Position numbers and translations under genes: made by a program. From NCBI GenBank assembly GCA_001189345.1, contig LFKV01000037.1, positions 1 through 64,000 on the forward strand: a stretch of 64,000 nucleotides of DNA, written 5' to 3'. The notes beneath the pieces are model-generated. The model made no database searches. It was given only the letters and a program-made list of their open reading frames with translations, and was not told the DNA's origin. Of this stretch, positions 31,485 to 40,015 are shown piece by piece. The first letter of the stretch is position 1, and each line of letters starts with the position of its first letter. The DNA is from Candidatus Paraburkholderia kirkii. Its GTDB lineage: Bacteria > Pseudomonadota > Gammaproteobacteria > Burkholderiales > Burkholderiaceae.

Positions 31485-31810
31485 GCCGGTTGATCGATGA
31501 GGAGCCGTTCGACGACCTTGCCGTTGACCAGATGCGAATCCACGATCTCGTCGATGTCGGTTTCATCGACATACGTGTACCACGTGCCTTCCGGGTACAC
31601 GACCACGACCGGCCCCAGCTCGTAGCGGTCGAGACACCCCGCCTTGTTGATGCGCACCTTGCCCTCGCCCGCGAGGCCCAGCTGCTTCACGCGTTTTTTC
31701 GCATGCTCCTGCATGGCCTGCGCGTTGCAGTTCGCGCAGCTCGGGCGCGGCGCGTCGGCGTCACGCTGATTCAGGCAGAAGAACACGTGATACTTGTAGA
31801 AGGAATCCAT
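31481..31810 (-). CDS. thioredoxin-like [2Fe-2S] ferredoxin
   Basis: A 109-residue protein whose cysteines fit the thioredoxin-like 2Fe-2S ferredoxin family: C12 (HVFFCLNQ), C25 and C28 (SCANCNA) and C59 (NKAGCLDRYELGP). I chose ATG 31810 because the open frame upstream is antisense to the VanZ-like gene and is Arg/Ala filler. Overlaps the hydrolase gene by 4 bp, suggesting one operon. Electron-transfer partner not evident. Confidence 0.88.
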   Translation of the reverse strand: MDSFYKYHVFFCLNQRDADAPRPSCANCNAQAMQEHAKKRVKQLGLAGEGKVRINKAGCLDRYELGPVVVVYPEGTWYTYVDETDIDEIVDSHLVNGKVVERLLIDQPA

Positions 31811-31872
31811 GAGCGCGATGCGATGAGAATGTTGGTCGATTATAGCGAGCGATGTTCGTGCCTGCTCCGGCC

Positions 31873-33051
31873 TCACGCAGAGCGCTGCGCGCGCCGGCGC
31901 GCGAGCCACGCGCGCTCCGCCGCCGACGCGAGCCAGCCGAGCGCCGCGTAGGACCACACCCACGAGAGCCAGTGCGCGAGCCCGTTGAAGTGCAGATAGC
32001 GCCCCTGCCGCCAGTCGGCGAGCACGATGTCGAAGTACGGATTCACCGGCAGCAGATTGACGAGCGCGAGCGACAGCACGAGCGCGGCGCCCGCGAGCGC
32101 CGCCCGCAGCCCGCGCGGCAGCGACACCGACAGCACGCCCGCCATCGTCGCGATGCCGATGCCTTCCAGCGCGCCGTCCGTCGCCCAGTCGAAGGTCAGC
32201 CCCGCGCGCGACTGCAGGAACGCGGCGCCCGCTTTCGCGAAGAGCGTCACCGCGATCAGACCAAGCATCAGCCGGATGCGCGGCGCGCGGATGCGCGGCG
32301 CGCGCCTACGCATGAGCAGCGTCGCTAGCACGAGCGCGGCGAACAGGCTGCTCGACGTGATGAGCGCTTCCCACGCGTCGTCCGGCAGGAGCGCGCCGAG
32401 CCGGTCCGGCCAGCTTTCGACGTCCCATGCGGCGGGCGTCCACGCGAGGATCGCGTCCTGCATCGCCGGATCGAGGTTGTCCCACAGCACGCGCGGCAGA
32501 TCGCCGCCGCCGAAGAGATAGGGCGCCGGGAACATCGCCGCGAACGGCCATAGCGCCGACAGGCCGATGACGTACGCCGCGTCGCGCTCGAACCACGTGA
32601 AGCGGATGCGCCTGAGCAACCCGCGGTCGAGCAGCGCGCTCGTCGCGGGCGCGATCAGCACGCCGTCGGCGAGCGCGCCGAACGCATTCGCGGCGAGGTC
32701 GAGATTCGAGGCGACGCGCGTGGACAGATAAGTCTGGATCGCCTCCATCGTGCCGGAAAGCAGCGCGCCGCCGAGCAGCGCCGCGCCCACGGCGAGCATG
32801 CCGTGAAAGCGCGGATAAAGCGCGAGCACGATCAGCGCGCCGAGCGGCATGTAGCCGAGCACGTTGGTGACGACGTCGAAGACCGTCAGATATTGCGGTA
32901 GCGGATCGGTGAGATAGGCGAACGGGCTGAGCCCGAGCGAGCGCCAGCCGGAAAACGGATACAGCGACCCATAGACGACGAGCGCCGCGCATGCGCCGAG
33001 CGCCTGCCGGGAAAACGCCGACGGGCGGCACTGCCATTGCTTGATCGTCAT
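31873..33051 (-). CDS. VanZ-like integral membrane protein
   Basis: A 392-residue protein with about nine or ten hydrophobic segments. The N-terminal half has VanZ-family features: SLYPFSGW, TVFDVVTNVLGYMPLG, then GTMEAIQTYLSTRVASNLDLAANAFGA. The C-terminal half is a second membrane region (LVLATLLMRR, LALVNLLPVNPYFDIVLADW). VanZ-like proteins have been linked to teicoplanin or lipoglycopeptide tolerance in Gram-positives; the role in betaproteobacteria is unknown. Intact. Next to the lipid-transport operon, which runs the same way. Confidence 0.85.
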   Translation of the reverse strand: MTIKQWQCRPSAFSRQALGACAALVVYGSLYPFSGWRSLGLSPFAYLTDPLPQYLTVFDVVTNVLGYMPLGALIVLALYPRFHGMLAVGAALLGGALLSGTMEAIQTYLSTRVASNLDLAANAFGALADGVLIAPATSALLDRGLLRRIRFTWFERDAAYVIGLSALWPFAAMFPAPYLFGGGDLPRVLWDNLDPAMQDAILAWTPAAWDVESWPDRLGALLPDDAWEALITSSSLFAALVLATLLMRRRAPRIRAPRIRLMLGLIAVTLFAKAGAAFLQSRAGLTFDWATDGALEGIGIATMAGVLSVSLPRGLRAALAGAALVLSLALVNLLPVNPYFDIVLADWRQGRYLHFNGLAHWLSWVWSYAALGWLASAAERAWLARRRAQRSA

Positions 33052-33100
33052 GAGCCGCCCGGACGCCTCCGCCCTGTGCGGATGGTGAAACTACCCGAGA

Positions 33101-33673
33101 TCATCGTGATGCGGCAACCGGTTGCGCGGCGAGCCACGCGCTGAGTTGAGCGATGACGTCGTCCGATGCGGCGGAGAGCGTCCGCGCGCCGCCGGATGCG
33201 TCGCCGGTCGGCGCGGGCGCGCTCACGGTGAAGCTGCGCTGGCCGACCACGCGCCCCTGCTGCGTGAGCGTCGCGCGCACCGACACGAGGCCGCGGCTCT
33301 GCTCGGGCGCGTCGAAGACCTGTTCGAAGCTGGTCAGCTCGACTTCGAGCAGCGGCACGGCACGCACCGGATCGGCGCCCGACAGAATCGGGCCGCGCGC
33401 CGCGAGCGCCTCGCGCAGACGCTGCGTCAGCAGTTGCGCGGGCGGTATCGTCCAGTGGCTGTTCGAATAGCTGCCGGTGCGCTGCGCGTCCACGGCCAGC
33501 ACTTTCACCGGCGGCATCGGCAAGCCGTTGTCGGTCACGCTCGCGACGGGTGGCGCGCCGAAGTCGTAGTGCGCGTTGGGCATCGCGCTCGACGTCGATC
33601 CGCAGCCCGCGAGCAGCGTGACGCAGGCGAGCGCGCACGCCGCGATTGCCGATTTCAGGTCGAAATGTCCCAT
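33101..33673 (-). CDS. PqiC-like ABC-transport auxiliary lipoprotein
   Basis: A 190-residue lipoprotein with lipobox TLLAGC. Conserved regions are SYSNSHWTIPPAQLLTQRLR and the C-terminal SDDVIAQLSAWLAAQ. It would be the outer-membrane partner of the MlaD-like protein and ABC transporter encoded next to it. Between PPVKVLAVDA and QRTGSYSNSHW, relatives usually have about 18 more residues (a P-x-ALD...YRL.YAD segment), so an in-frame deletion is likely here (inference from memory of the family). The frame is open. Confidence 0.82.
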   Translation of the reverse strand: MGHFDLKSAIAACALACVTLLAGCGSTSSAMPNAHYDFGAPPVASVTDNGLPMPPVKVLAVDAQRTGSYSNSHWTIPPAQLLTQRLREALAARGPILSGADPVRAVPLLEVELTSFEQVFDAPEQSRGLVSVRATLTQQGRVVGQRSFTVSAPAPTGDASGGARTLSAASDDVIAQLSAWLAAQPVAASR

Positions 33674-33686
33674 GTCGTTTTCTCGC

Positions 33687-34622
33687 TCAATGCGCCGGCG
33701 GCGCGGGCCATGCGAAACCCGGCTCGCCCGGGCCCGGCGCCTGCGCCGGCGCGCCGAACAGCACGCTGCGCGGATTGGTGCTGAACGCGTCGGCGGCGCT
33801 CACGTCGTCGCCGAACGAATACAGGCGCGGCAGCACCTCGAAGCCCACGCGCGCCGTCACGAAGCGCAGCGATTCGTTCGTGTCCGCGAGCGCCGCGCTC
33901 GCGTCCTCCGCGGCCTTGCCCGCCTTGTTCAGATTGGTGACGAACGGGCCGTCCAGACGATTCAGGTTCTGCACGAGCCGGTTGGTCGACGCGAGCGTGG
34001 TGTCGATCTGCTTCAACGTCTGCGGCAATTGCGCCGTCGCGGGCTGGACCTGGCTCGCGAGCGTCGCGATGCCGTCCGCCGCGCCTTGCAGGCTCTTCGT
34101 CGTTTCCATGAGCTGGTTGCGCACGTCGTCGAAGAGGAACTTGTCGGCGTCGTCGGACAGGCGCTCGAACTTCTTCAGGATGATGTCGCCGCGCTGCTGC
34201 AGCTGCTCGAACAGGCCCGGGCGCATCGGCACTTCGGCGACGTGCTGCGGCGACGATGCGAGCGGACTCGGGTTGCTGCCGGTGTCGTCGAGCTGCACGA
34301 ACGCGATGCCGGTCACGCCCTGAAAGCCGAGCGTCGCAAAGGTCGAGTGCGTCATCGGCGCGTTCTGGTCGACGAGAATGCGAATACGGATCTGCTCCGG
34401 ATGCGCACGATCGAAGCGGATCGATTCCACCTTGCCGACGCCCAGACCGCGATAGCGCACGGCGGCGTCCGTGAAGAGCCCAGTGACGTTGGTGCGCGCG
34501 ATCAGGTCGTAAGGCACGCGCACGGTGCGATCCACGTTGAAGAAGAACACGGCGAACGCGATGGCCAGCACGAGGACGATCGTGAAGAGCCCGGTCCAGA
34601 ACGCATACGATTTGTTTTCCAT
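33687..34622 (-). CDS. MlaD/Mce-family lipid transport protein
   Basis: A 311-residue inner-membrane-anchored protein: one N-terminal helix (AFWTGLFTIVLVLAIAFAVFFF), then an MCE domain (VPYDLIARTNVTGLFTDAAVRYRGLGVGKV ... FATLGFQGVTGIAFVQL), then a long helical region that would form a periplasmic needle or tunnel. In Mla and Pqi-type systems such proteins form hexamers carrying phospholipids between membranes. It sits between the lipoprotein gene and the ATPase/permease genes. Intact, but its transporter partners are broken. Confidence 0.92.
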   Translation of the reverse strand: MENKSYAFWTGLFTIVLVLAIAFAVFFFNVDRTVRVPYDLIARTNVTGLFTDAAVRYRGLGVGKVESIRFDRAHPEQIRIRILVDQNAPMTHSTFATLGFQGVTGIAFVQLDDTGSNPSPLASSPQHVAEVPMRPGLFEQLQQRGDIILKKFERLSDDADKFLFDDVRNQLMETTKSLQGAADGIATLASQVQPATAQLPQTLKQIDTTLASTNRLVQNLNRLDGPFVTNLNKAGKAAEDASAALADTNESLRFVTARVGFEVLPRLYSFGDDVSAADAFSTNPRSVLFGAPAQAPGPGEPGFAWPAPPAH

Positions 34623-34675
34623 CGGCAGGTTCCCTTGACTTCCCGGCAGCGTCGGCGCCGGGCCGCGTGACGCGA

Positions 34676-35543
34676 CTACTTGTTGACGGCGATCGGCGCG
34701 TCCTCGAGCGCGGCCGGGGGCAGCTTCGCGCGGCGCTCGGGCGGCAGCGCCTGCAGCGCGCGGCGTCCGCGCCGTCCGAGAAAATACTCGCGAATGAACG
34801 GATGATCCACCGCGCAGGCCTCCTCCACCGGCGCCGCGACGAGCACCCGCTTGTCCGCCAGCACCGCGACGCGCTTGGAAAGCGCGACCATCGTATCGAG
34901 ATCGTGCGTGACGAGCACGACGGTCAGGCCCAGCGCGCGATGCAGCGTGGCGAGCAGGTCGACGAACTCGTCCGATGCCTTCGGATCGAGGCCGGCCGTG
35001 GGCTCATCGAGAAAGAGCAGCTCGGGCTCGAGCGCGATCGCCCGCGCGCTTGACCATGCCGCCCGACAGCGCCGAAGGCATCTTGCTCGCGTGCTTGCAC
35101 GACAAGCCGACCATCTCGAGCTTGAGCATCACGAACTCGCGGATCAGATCCTCGGGAATCTTGCCGAGCTCGCGGAACGGCTGCGCGATGTTGTCGTACA
35201 CGGTCAGCGACGAGAACAGGGCGCCCTGCTGGAACAGCATGCCGGAGCGCGTGCGCAGCATCTTCGCGGTTTCGTCGTCCATGCGCGCCCATTCCTCGCC
35301 GAGCACGCGAATCGTGCCCGAAGTCGGCGATTCGAGCCCGAGAATCTGCCGCACGAGCGTCGTCTTGCCCGAACCCGAGCCGCCCAGCAACGCGACGATC
35401 TCGCCGCGCCGCACGTCGAGATTCAGATGCTCGTGGATCACTATGCGTCCGTAGCGCTTCGTCAGATCGTGCACCTCGATCACCGGTTCCGCGATGACGG
35501 GCGGCGGCTGGTGGCGAACGGCGGTGGCGAGCGTGGTCGACAT
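34676..35543 (-). pseudogene. MlaF-like ABC ATPase, frameshifted
   Basis: N-terminal frame (start 35543): IEVHDLTKRYGRIVIHEHLNL, Walker A GGSGSGKTT, and signature SALSGGMVKR. At about 35048 the frame breaks: relatives continue VALARAIALEPELLFLDEP, while here about 11 bp are missing between KR and AIALEPEL. The remainder (LFLDEPTAGLDPKASDEFVD with Walker B and D-loop, VLVTHDLDTMVAL) continues in another frame to 34676. The break falls between the signature motif and Walker B, so no functional ATPase is made. Confidence 0.88.
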
Positions 35544-35549
35544 GCCGGT

Positions 35550-36672
35550 TCAAATCCCCACGTTCTGGAAGAGGATCGCGAACACCGCGTCCGCGAGAAT
35601 CACGATGGTGATCGACGTGACCACGGACGTCGTCGTGCCTTCGCCGAGGCTCTGCGAATTCGCCTTGATGCGAAAGCCGAAGTGGCACGCGGCGAGCGCG
35701 ATCAGCATGCCGAACACGACGCCCTTGCCGAGCCCGATCCACAGATTCGCGATCGGCACGACCGACGGCAGCGAGCGGACGAAGAAATTCATGTCGATGG
35801 ACAGCACGAGCTTCGCCGCGAGCACGCCGCCCGTCAGCGCGATGATGTTGGTCCACATGACGAGCAGCGGCATCGCGACGCCGAGCGCGATCACGCGCGG
35901 CAGCACGAGGCGCAGGCCGTGCGGGATGCCCATGACCTGCATCGCGTCGAGCTCCTCGGTGACGCGCATCACGCCGATCTGCGCGGTGATGGCCGAACCC
36001 GAGCGCGCCCGCCACGAGAATCGCGGAGCGGAGAGCACCGGCCCGAGCCCGCGGATCACCGCCAGCCCGAGGATGTTCACGATGTACTGGTTCGCGCCGA
36101 ACGCCTGCAGCTGCTGTGCGGACAGATAGCTCAGCACGATGCCGATCAGAAACGCGACGAGTGCGGTGATCGCGAGCGCCTGGGCGCCGGCGCTGTAGAT
36201 GTTGGCAGAGATCTCGGTCCACGGAATGCGCCGCGGGCGGCGCACGAAGCCGCCGAACATCGCGAGGCCGCCGTAGAGATGGTCGAAGAAGATGGTCGAA
36301 GAACGTGAAGATCAGCTGGCCGAGGCGCGTGACCGGATCGACGCGGTCGACGGGTTCGGGCTCCTCGCGTTCGGCATCGAGCAGCGCGACGCGCTCGAAG
36401 ATTCCGCGCTGCGGCGTATCGGAGAGCGCGATGGTTGCGGGCATCTTGCGTCCCCAGACGCGCCACAGCGCCTGGCCGCCCACGTGATCGAGCCGCTCGA
36501 CCGAAAGCAGATCCCACTGGCTGATCGCCTCGCGCCCGATGGCGTGCAGCCGCCGCGCGACGCCGCTCTTGGCGCGGTCGCGGGCGAGCGCGATCCACTG
36601 GCCCGAGAGCCGGACCACCTTGCCCTGCTGACCGGCTTCCACTCTTAGGCGCGGCGGCGTGTCGAAGTTCAA
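35550..36672 (-). pseudogene. MlaE-like permease with a STAS-type N-terminus, frameshifted
   Basis: Begins MNFDTPPRLRVEAGQQGKVV with an N-terminal soluble domain, up to LGQLIFTFFDHL. A perfect 13-bp tandem duplication (36278-36303) then shifts the frame; without it the text runs FDHLYGGLAMFGGFVRRPRR. The permease domain follows (AITALVAFLIGIVLSYL, AITAQIGVMRVTEELDAM, LWIGLGKGVVFGMLIALAAC). A second lesion at 36000-36040 is compensated: GPVLSAPRFSWRARSGSAIT where relatives have GPVLSAILVAGRSGSAIT. Ends at 35550, 6 bp before the ATPase start. Confidence 0.88.
36278..36303. repeat. 13-bp tandem duplication in the permease gene
   Basis: GATGGTCGAAGAA occurs twice in a row (36278-36290, 36291-36303). 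It causes the main frameshift of the permease gene. Confidence 0.95.
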
Positions 36673-36845
36673 GGATCGATGGCGCGATGAGACGCGGTTG
36701 AAGGGGAAAGGACATTGTAGCGAAGGTTGGTTTGAGGGCGGGGAATGGTGGCTCGCGGTGCTGCGGGCGAAGGCTTATGCCGAACCGATGAATTTGCTGA
36801 TGTCGTCGGGAGGGAAAACTACTTTGTCGACGAGTCCTTTCAAAC

Positions 36846-36861
36846 TTAGCAAATATGCTAA
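36846..36861 (+). promoter_or_regulatory. palindromic operator of a toxin-antitoxin operon
   Basis: TTAGCA-AATA-TGCTAA is a perfect 6-bp inverted repeat with a 4-bp spacer, ending 14 bp before the toxin remnant ATG. XRE-type antitoxins usually repress their operon from sites like this; binding here is inferred. Confidence 0.7.
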
Positions 36862-36875
36862 CATCCGATGACGGC

Positions 36876-36990
36876 ATGGACGCCTGGACGATTACGTACT
36901 ACAACGGGCGTCAAGAAAGCGCAGCAGACGCCGCCAAAGGAACTGCGTCTTGCGCGCAGGCGCTTTAAGGAGGTGCAACAGAATGGCTAA
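36876..36990 (+). pseudogene. HigB/RelE-like toxin with large internal deletion
   Basis: ATG 36876 starts MDAWTITYYNGR, the N-terminus of a phage-Gp49-like/HigB toxin. It is joined out of frame to VKKAQQTPPKELRLARRR and FKEVQQNG, then TAA at 36988-36990, the typical C-terminus of the same family. About 70 central residues, including the catalytic part, are gone. The native stop overlaps the antitoxin start by 8 bp, the usual toxin-first coupling. Confidence 0.8.
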
Positions 36991-37318
36991 GACGCGTTGG
37001 CAAAAGGAGTGGGAAGAACGTCACGATCCGGTGCCGCACGACGACGATAAGGTGCCTCGGCAGCTGGCCGCCGACCCGGAGTTGAAGGCTGCGTACGAGG
37101 CCGTCGAACCGGAATTCGAAGCACTCGACCCACTGCTTCGCGCGCGCAAGGAAGCGGGTTTGACGCAAGCGCAAATCGCGGCGCGCATGGGCACGACCGC
37201 ATCCGCCGTCGCGCGGCTCGAAGGGTCGCTCATCAGCGAAAAGCATTCGCCGTCGATTTCGACGCTTCGCAAATACGCGGCGGCGTGCGGCAAGACGCTG
37301 CGCATCTCGTTCGTGTAA
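36983..37318 (+). CDS. XRE-family antitoxin
   Basis: A 111-residue protein starting MAKTRWQKEWEERHD at ATG 36983 after TTAAGGAGG. The C-terminal helix-turn-helix reads LLRARKEAGLTQAQIAARMG then SAVARLEGSL, followed by SISTLRKYAAACGKTLRI. It is the antitoxin partner of the gutted toxin just upstream and should still bind the TTAGCA/TGCTAA operator. Now an orphan. The longer frame to 36950 lies in the toxin remnant and is not the start. Confidence 0.88.
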   Translation: MAKTRWQKEWEERHDPVPHDDDKVPRQLAADPELKAAYEAVEPEFEALDPLLRARKEAGLTQAQIAARMGTTASAVARLEGSLISEKHSPSISTLRKYAAACGKTLRISFV

Positions 37319-37390
37319 CGTCGCCGCGGGCACGGCCGAAGCCGCGGCTTGCCGCCAGACAACGTCCATCGCACGGCTACAATACCCGCC

Positions 37391-38281
37391 ATGAACCCAT
37401 CCTCTCCCTTCGCCCCCGACGCCCCCTGGCACATCGACCACTCGCGGCTCGCGACCCTCGCCGAGCGTCCCGCGCGCGACTGGACCATCGACATCGTCGA
37501 CGAGACGGGTTCCACCAACGCGGACCTGATGGAGCAGTTGCGCGCCCTGCCGCGTGACAGCGTCGCCGCGCCCACCGTCCGCATCGCGTATTCGCAAACC
37601 GCCGGACGCGGACGGCGCGGCCGCGTCTGGTTCGCCGAGCCGGGCAATGCGCTGCTGATGTCGCTCGGGTGCGTGCTGAAGCGGCCCATCGAAGGGCTGT
37701 CGGGCCTGAGCCTTGCCATCGGCACCGCCGTGCTCGATGCGCTCGCGCGCCTGCCGCTCACGCCGTCCGCGCGTCCCGTCCTGAAGTGGCCGAACGACGT
37801 GCTGCTCGATGACGGCAAGCTCGCCGGCATCCTCATCGAGACCGCTTGGAACACGCTGAATGCGACGGCCGTGGTGATCGGCATCGGCATGAATCTGCAT
37901 GGCGCCGAGCAACTCGCCGCCCGGGTCGACGATGCGAACCGGCTGGCCGCGTCGGCCGCCCCGGGCGCCGGCCCCGCCGCGCTCGCGCGCGCGTGGCCCG
38001 ACACGAATCTTACCGACACGCTCGCCGCGCTGCTCAACGCGCTCGACACCGCGCTCCCGCGCTTCGAAACCGAGGGTTTCAAACCGTTCCGCCAGCACTG
38101 GCTCGACGCGCACGCCTGGGCCGGACGCGAGGTTGCGCTGCTCGATCAAGGCAGGGAAGTGACGCACGGCATCGCGTCGGGCGTCGACGACCGCGGCCAG
38201 TTGCTGGTCGACACGCCCGAGGGCCCGCGCACCGTCGCGAGCGGCAAGCTGACGCTGCGGCTGGCCAAGGAGCGTCCGTGA
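37391..38281 (+). CDS. birA: biotin--[acetyl-CoA-carboxylase] ligase
   Basis: Activates biotin to biotinyl-AMP and attaches it to carboxyl-carrier proteins. The 296-residue protein starts [16 protein letters not shown] at 37391 and has [11 protein letters not shown], the biotin/ATP loop [35 protein letters not shown] and [10 protein letters not shown]. There is no N-terminal helix-turn-helix, so it is a monofunctional ligase, not a repressor. Its stop overlaps the coaX GTG start (GTGA). Intact. Confidence 0.95.
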   Translation: MNPSSPFAPDAPWHIDHSRLATLAERPARDWTIDIVDETGSTNADLMEQLRALPRDSVAAPTVRIAYSQTAGRGRRGRVWFAEPGNALLMSLGCVLKRPIEGLSGLSLAIGTAVLDALARLPLTPSARPVLKWPNDVLLDDGKLAGILIETAWNTLNATAVVIGIGMNLHGAEQLAARVDDANRLAASAAPGAGPAALARAWPDTNLTDTLAALLNALDTALPRFETEGFKPFRQHWLDAHAWAGREVALLDQGREVTHGIASGVDDRGQLLVDTPEGPRTVASGKLTLRLAKERP

Positions 38282-39087
38282 GCGCTGCGCCGTATCTGCT
38301 GGTCGACGCGGGCAACAGCCGCATCAAGTGGTCGCTCGTTGATGAAGCAGGCGCCGCGCTGGCGAACGGCGCCTTCGAGCACGCGCATCACTCGAACGCC
38401 GCCGACGAAGCCGCGCTCGACGCATGGTCGGATCTGGCGAAGCCGGCGAGCGCATGGATTTCGAACGTCGCGGGCACGCCGGTGCAAAACCGCATCCAGC
38501 GCCTGATCGACGCGCGCTGGCCGGCCCTCGCGCGCACCGTCGTGCGCGCGAGGGCCGAGCAATGCGGCGTGATCAACGGCTATGCGGAACCGTCGCGCCT
38601 CGGCAGCGACCGCTGGTGCGGGATGATCGGCGCGCGCGCGGCGTATCCGGGCGAGCATCTGCTCGTCGCGACCTTCGGCACGGCGACGACGCTCGAAGCG
38701 CTGCGCGGCGACGGCGTCTTCACGGGCGGCCTGATCGCGCCGGGCTGGTCGCTGATGATGGCCTCGCTCGGCAGCTACACCGCGCAGTTGCCGACGCTCG
38801 ATGCCGTGTCCGCGCGCGAAGCGCTCAGTCAAACCCGCGGCAGGTTCGCCACCGACACCGCCACCGCGCTCTCGGCCGGATGTCTGCTCGCACAGGCGAG
38901 CCTAATCGAGCGCGCGTGGCATGACCTGAAGGCGGACTGGCAGGCCGACGTCCGTCTCGTGCTCGGCGGCGGCGCCGCACATGAGATCGCGGGCGCGCTC
39001 GTCGTGGCGCACACTCGACACGATTCCCTCGTGCTGTCCGGCCTCGCGCTCATCGCGCGCGACGCGACGGCGCGCCATTCTTCCTGA
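38278..39087 (+). CDS. coaX: type III pantothenate kinase
   Basis: First step of coenzyme A synthesis: pantothenate to 4'-phosphopantothenate. Starts at GTG 38278, overlapping the birA stop. The 269-residue protein has the type III ATP-binding motif [38 protein letters not shown] and [12 protein letters not shown]. It forms a two-gene unit with birA, as is common in betaproteobacteria. Intact. Confidence 0.95.
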   Translation: MSAAPYLLVDAGNSRIKWSLVDEAGAALANGAFEHAHHSNAADEAALDAWSDLAKPASAWISNVAGTPVQNRIQRLIDARWPALARTVVRARAEQCGVINGYAEPSRLGSDRWCGMIGARAAYPGEHLLVATFGTATTLEALRGDGVFTGGLIAPGWSLMMASLGSYTAQLPTLDAVSAREALSQTRGRFATDTATALSAGCLLAQASLIERAWHDLKADWQADVRLVLGGGAAHEIAGALVVAHTRHDSLVLSGLALIARDATARHSS

Positions 39088-39123
39088 TTTGCCGATCAAC
39101 GGACCCAAGGACGGAGCCCACGA

Positions 39124-39369
39124 ATGCTGCGCTGGCTGATCGCCCTCCTGATTTTCGCCAACCTGCTGATGTTCGCGGTCACGCGCGGCGCCTTCGGTCC
39201 GCTGCCGGCCGCGGGCGCACGCGAGCCGCATCATCTGTTTCTGTTGCAGCAGGTTCATCCCGAAGCGCTGACGACGCGCGCGCTCCATCCCGAAGAAGCG
39301 TTCGATCAGCCGCGCGTCGGCGGACCGGCGCCGGCCGCGAACGTGCAGACCTCACCGCTCGGGCAATGA
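39124..39369 (+). CDS. small membrane-anchored hypothetical protein
   Basis: Eighty-one residues. MLRWLIALLIFANLLMFAVTRG is one N-terminal membrane helix or uncleaved signal, followed by a short Pro/Ala-rich tail (VGGPAPAANVQTSPLG). It follows coaX by 36 bp in the same orientation, with a purine-rich stretch upstream (ACGGAG). I do not recognise a function. The tail looks short, so it could be a truncated form of a longer protein. Confidence 0.6.
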   Translation: MLRWLIALLIFANLLMFAVTRGAFGPLPAAGAREPHHLFLLQQVHPEALTTRALHPEEAFDQPRVGGPAPAANVQTSPLGQ

Positions 39370-39394
39370 GCCGACGTTCAGCGCAATCGGCGGA

Positions 39395-39877
39395 TCACGA
39401 CTGCGCGCGAACCTTCCTGAGCAGCGCGGTCGTCGAGCGGTCGTGCTCGAACGCGATGGCGAGCGCCTTGCCGCCCCAGCCGCGCACGAGCGCCGATTCG
39501 GCCAGCTTGTCCATGTCGTAGTCGCCGCCCTTCACGAGCACGTCGGGGTGTAACGCCTCGATCAGCTCCAGCGGCGTCGATTCCTCGAACTTCACCACCC
39601 AGTCGACGCTTTCCAGCGCCGCGAGCAGCGCCATGCGATCGTCCTCATGGTTGATCGGACGATCGTCGCCTTTGTCGAGCGTGCGCACGGAGGCATCGCT
39701 GTTCACGCCGACGACGAGCGTCGCGCCCAGCGCCTTCGCGTCGGTGAGATAGGTCACGTGACCGCGATGGAGAATGTCGAAGACGCCGTTGGTGAAGACG
39801 ACGGGTCCGGCGAGCGTCGGACGGAGCGCGGCGAGCGCCTCGCGCGTGGTGATCTTGCGTTCGAAAATGGCGGGCAT
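39395..39877 (-). CDS. hldE: D-glycero-beta-D-manno-heptose 1-phosphate adenylyltransferase
   Basis: Makes ADP-heptose for the LPS inner core. This is the stand-alone C-terminal (RfaE domain II) enzyme, 160 residues, starting MPAIFERKITTREAL. It has the cytidylyltransferase-type motifs VVFTNGVFDILHRGHVTYL (HxGH), LVVGVNSDASVRTLDKG and FEHDRSTTALLRKV. The kinase half is encoded elsewhere. Intact, convergent to the coaX unit. Start taken at 39877; the upstream frame is not native. Confidence 0.92.
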   Translation of the reverse strand: MPAIFERKITTREALAALRPTLAGPVVFTNGVFDILHRGHVTYLTDAKALGATLVVGVNSDASVRTLDKGDDRPINHEDDRMALLAALESVDWVVKFEESTPLELIEALHPDVLVKGGDYDMDKLAESALVRGWGGKALAIAFEHDRSTTALLRKVRAQS

Positions 39878-39963
39878 GGCGGCGCTCGATGCGGTGTTCC
39901 GAAAGCGCGCATTGTGCCACGGCGCCCGGCGCGGACTTCGATATCGATGCGGCACCAAGACAA

Positions 39964-39993
39964 ACGGCCCGCCGGTTCTACCCAGCGGGCCGT
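39964..39993. terminator. hairpin between hldE and the ferritin-like gene
   Basis: A 9-bp stem ACGGCCCGC (39964-39972) with GCGGGCCGT (39985-39993) and a 12-nt loop, 22 bp past the ferritin-like stop on the minus strand. The T-tract is weak, so termination is likely but not certain. Confidence 0.55.
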
Positions 39994-40015
39994 CTCTACC
40001 TCGAAGCCCGATGCG

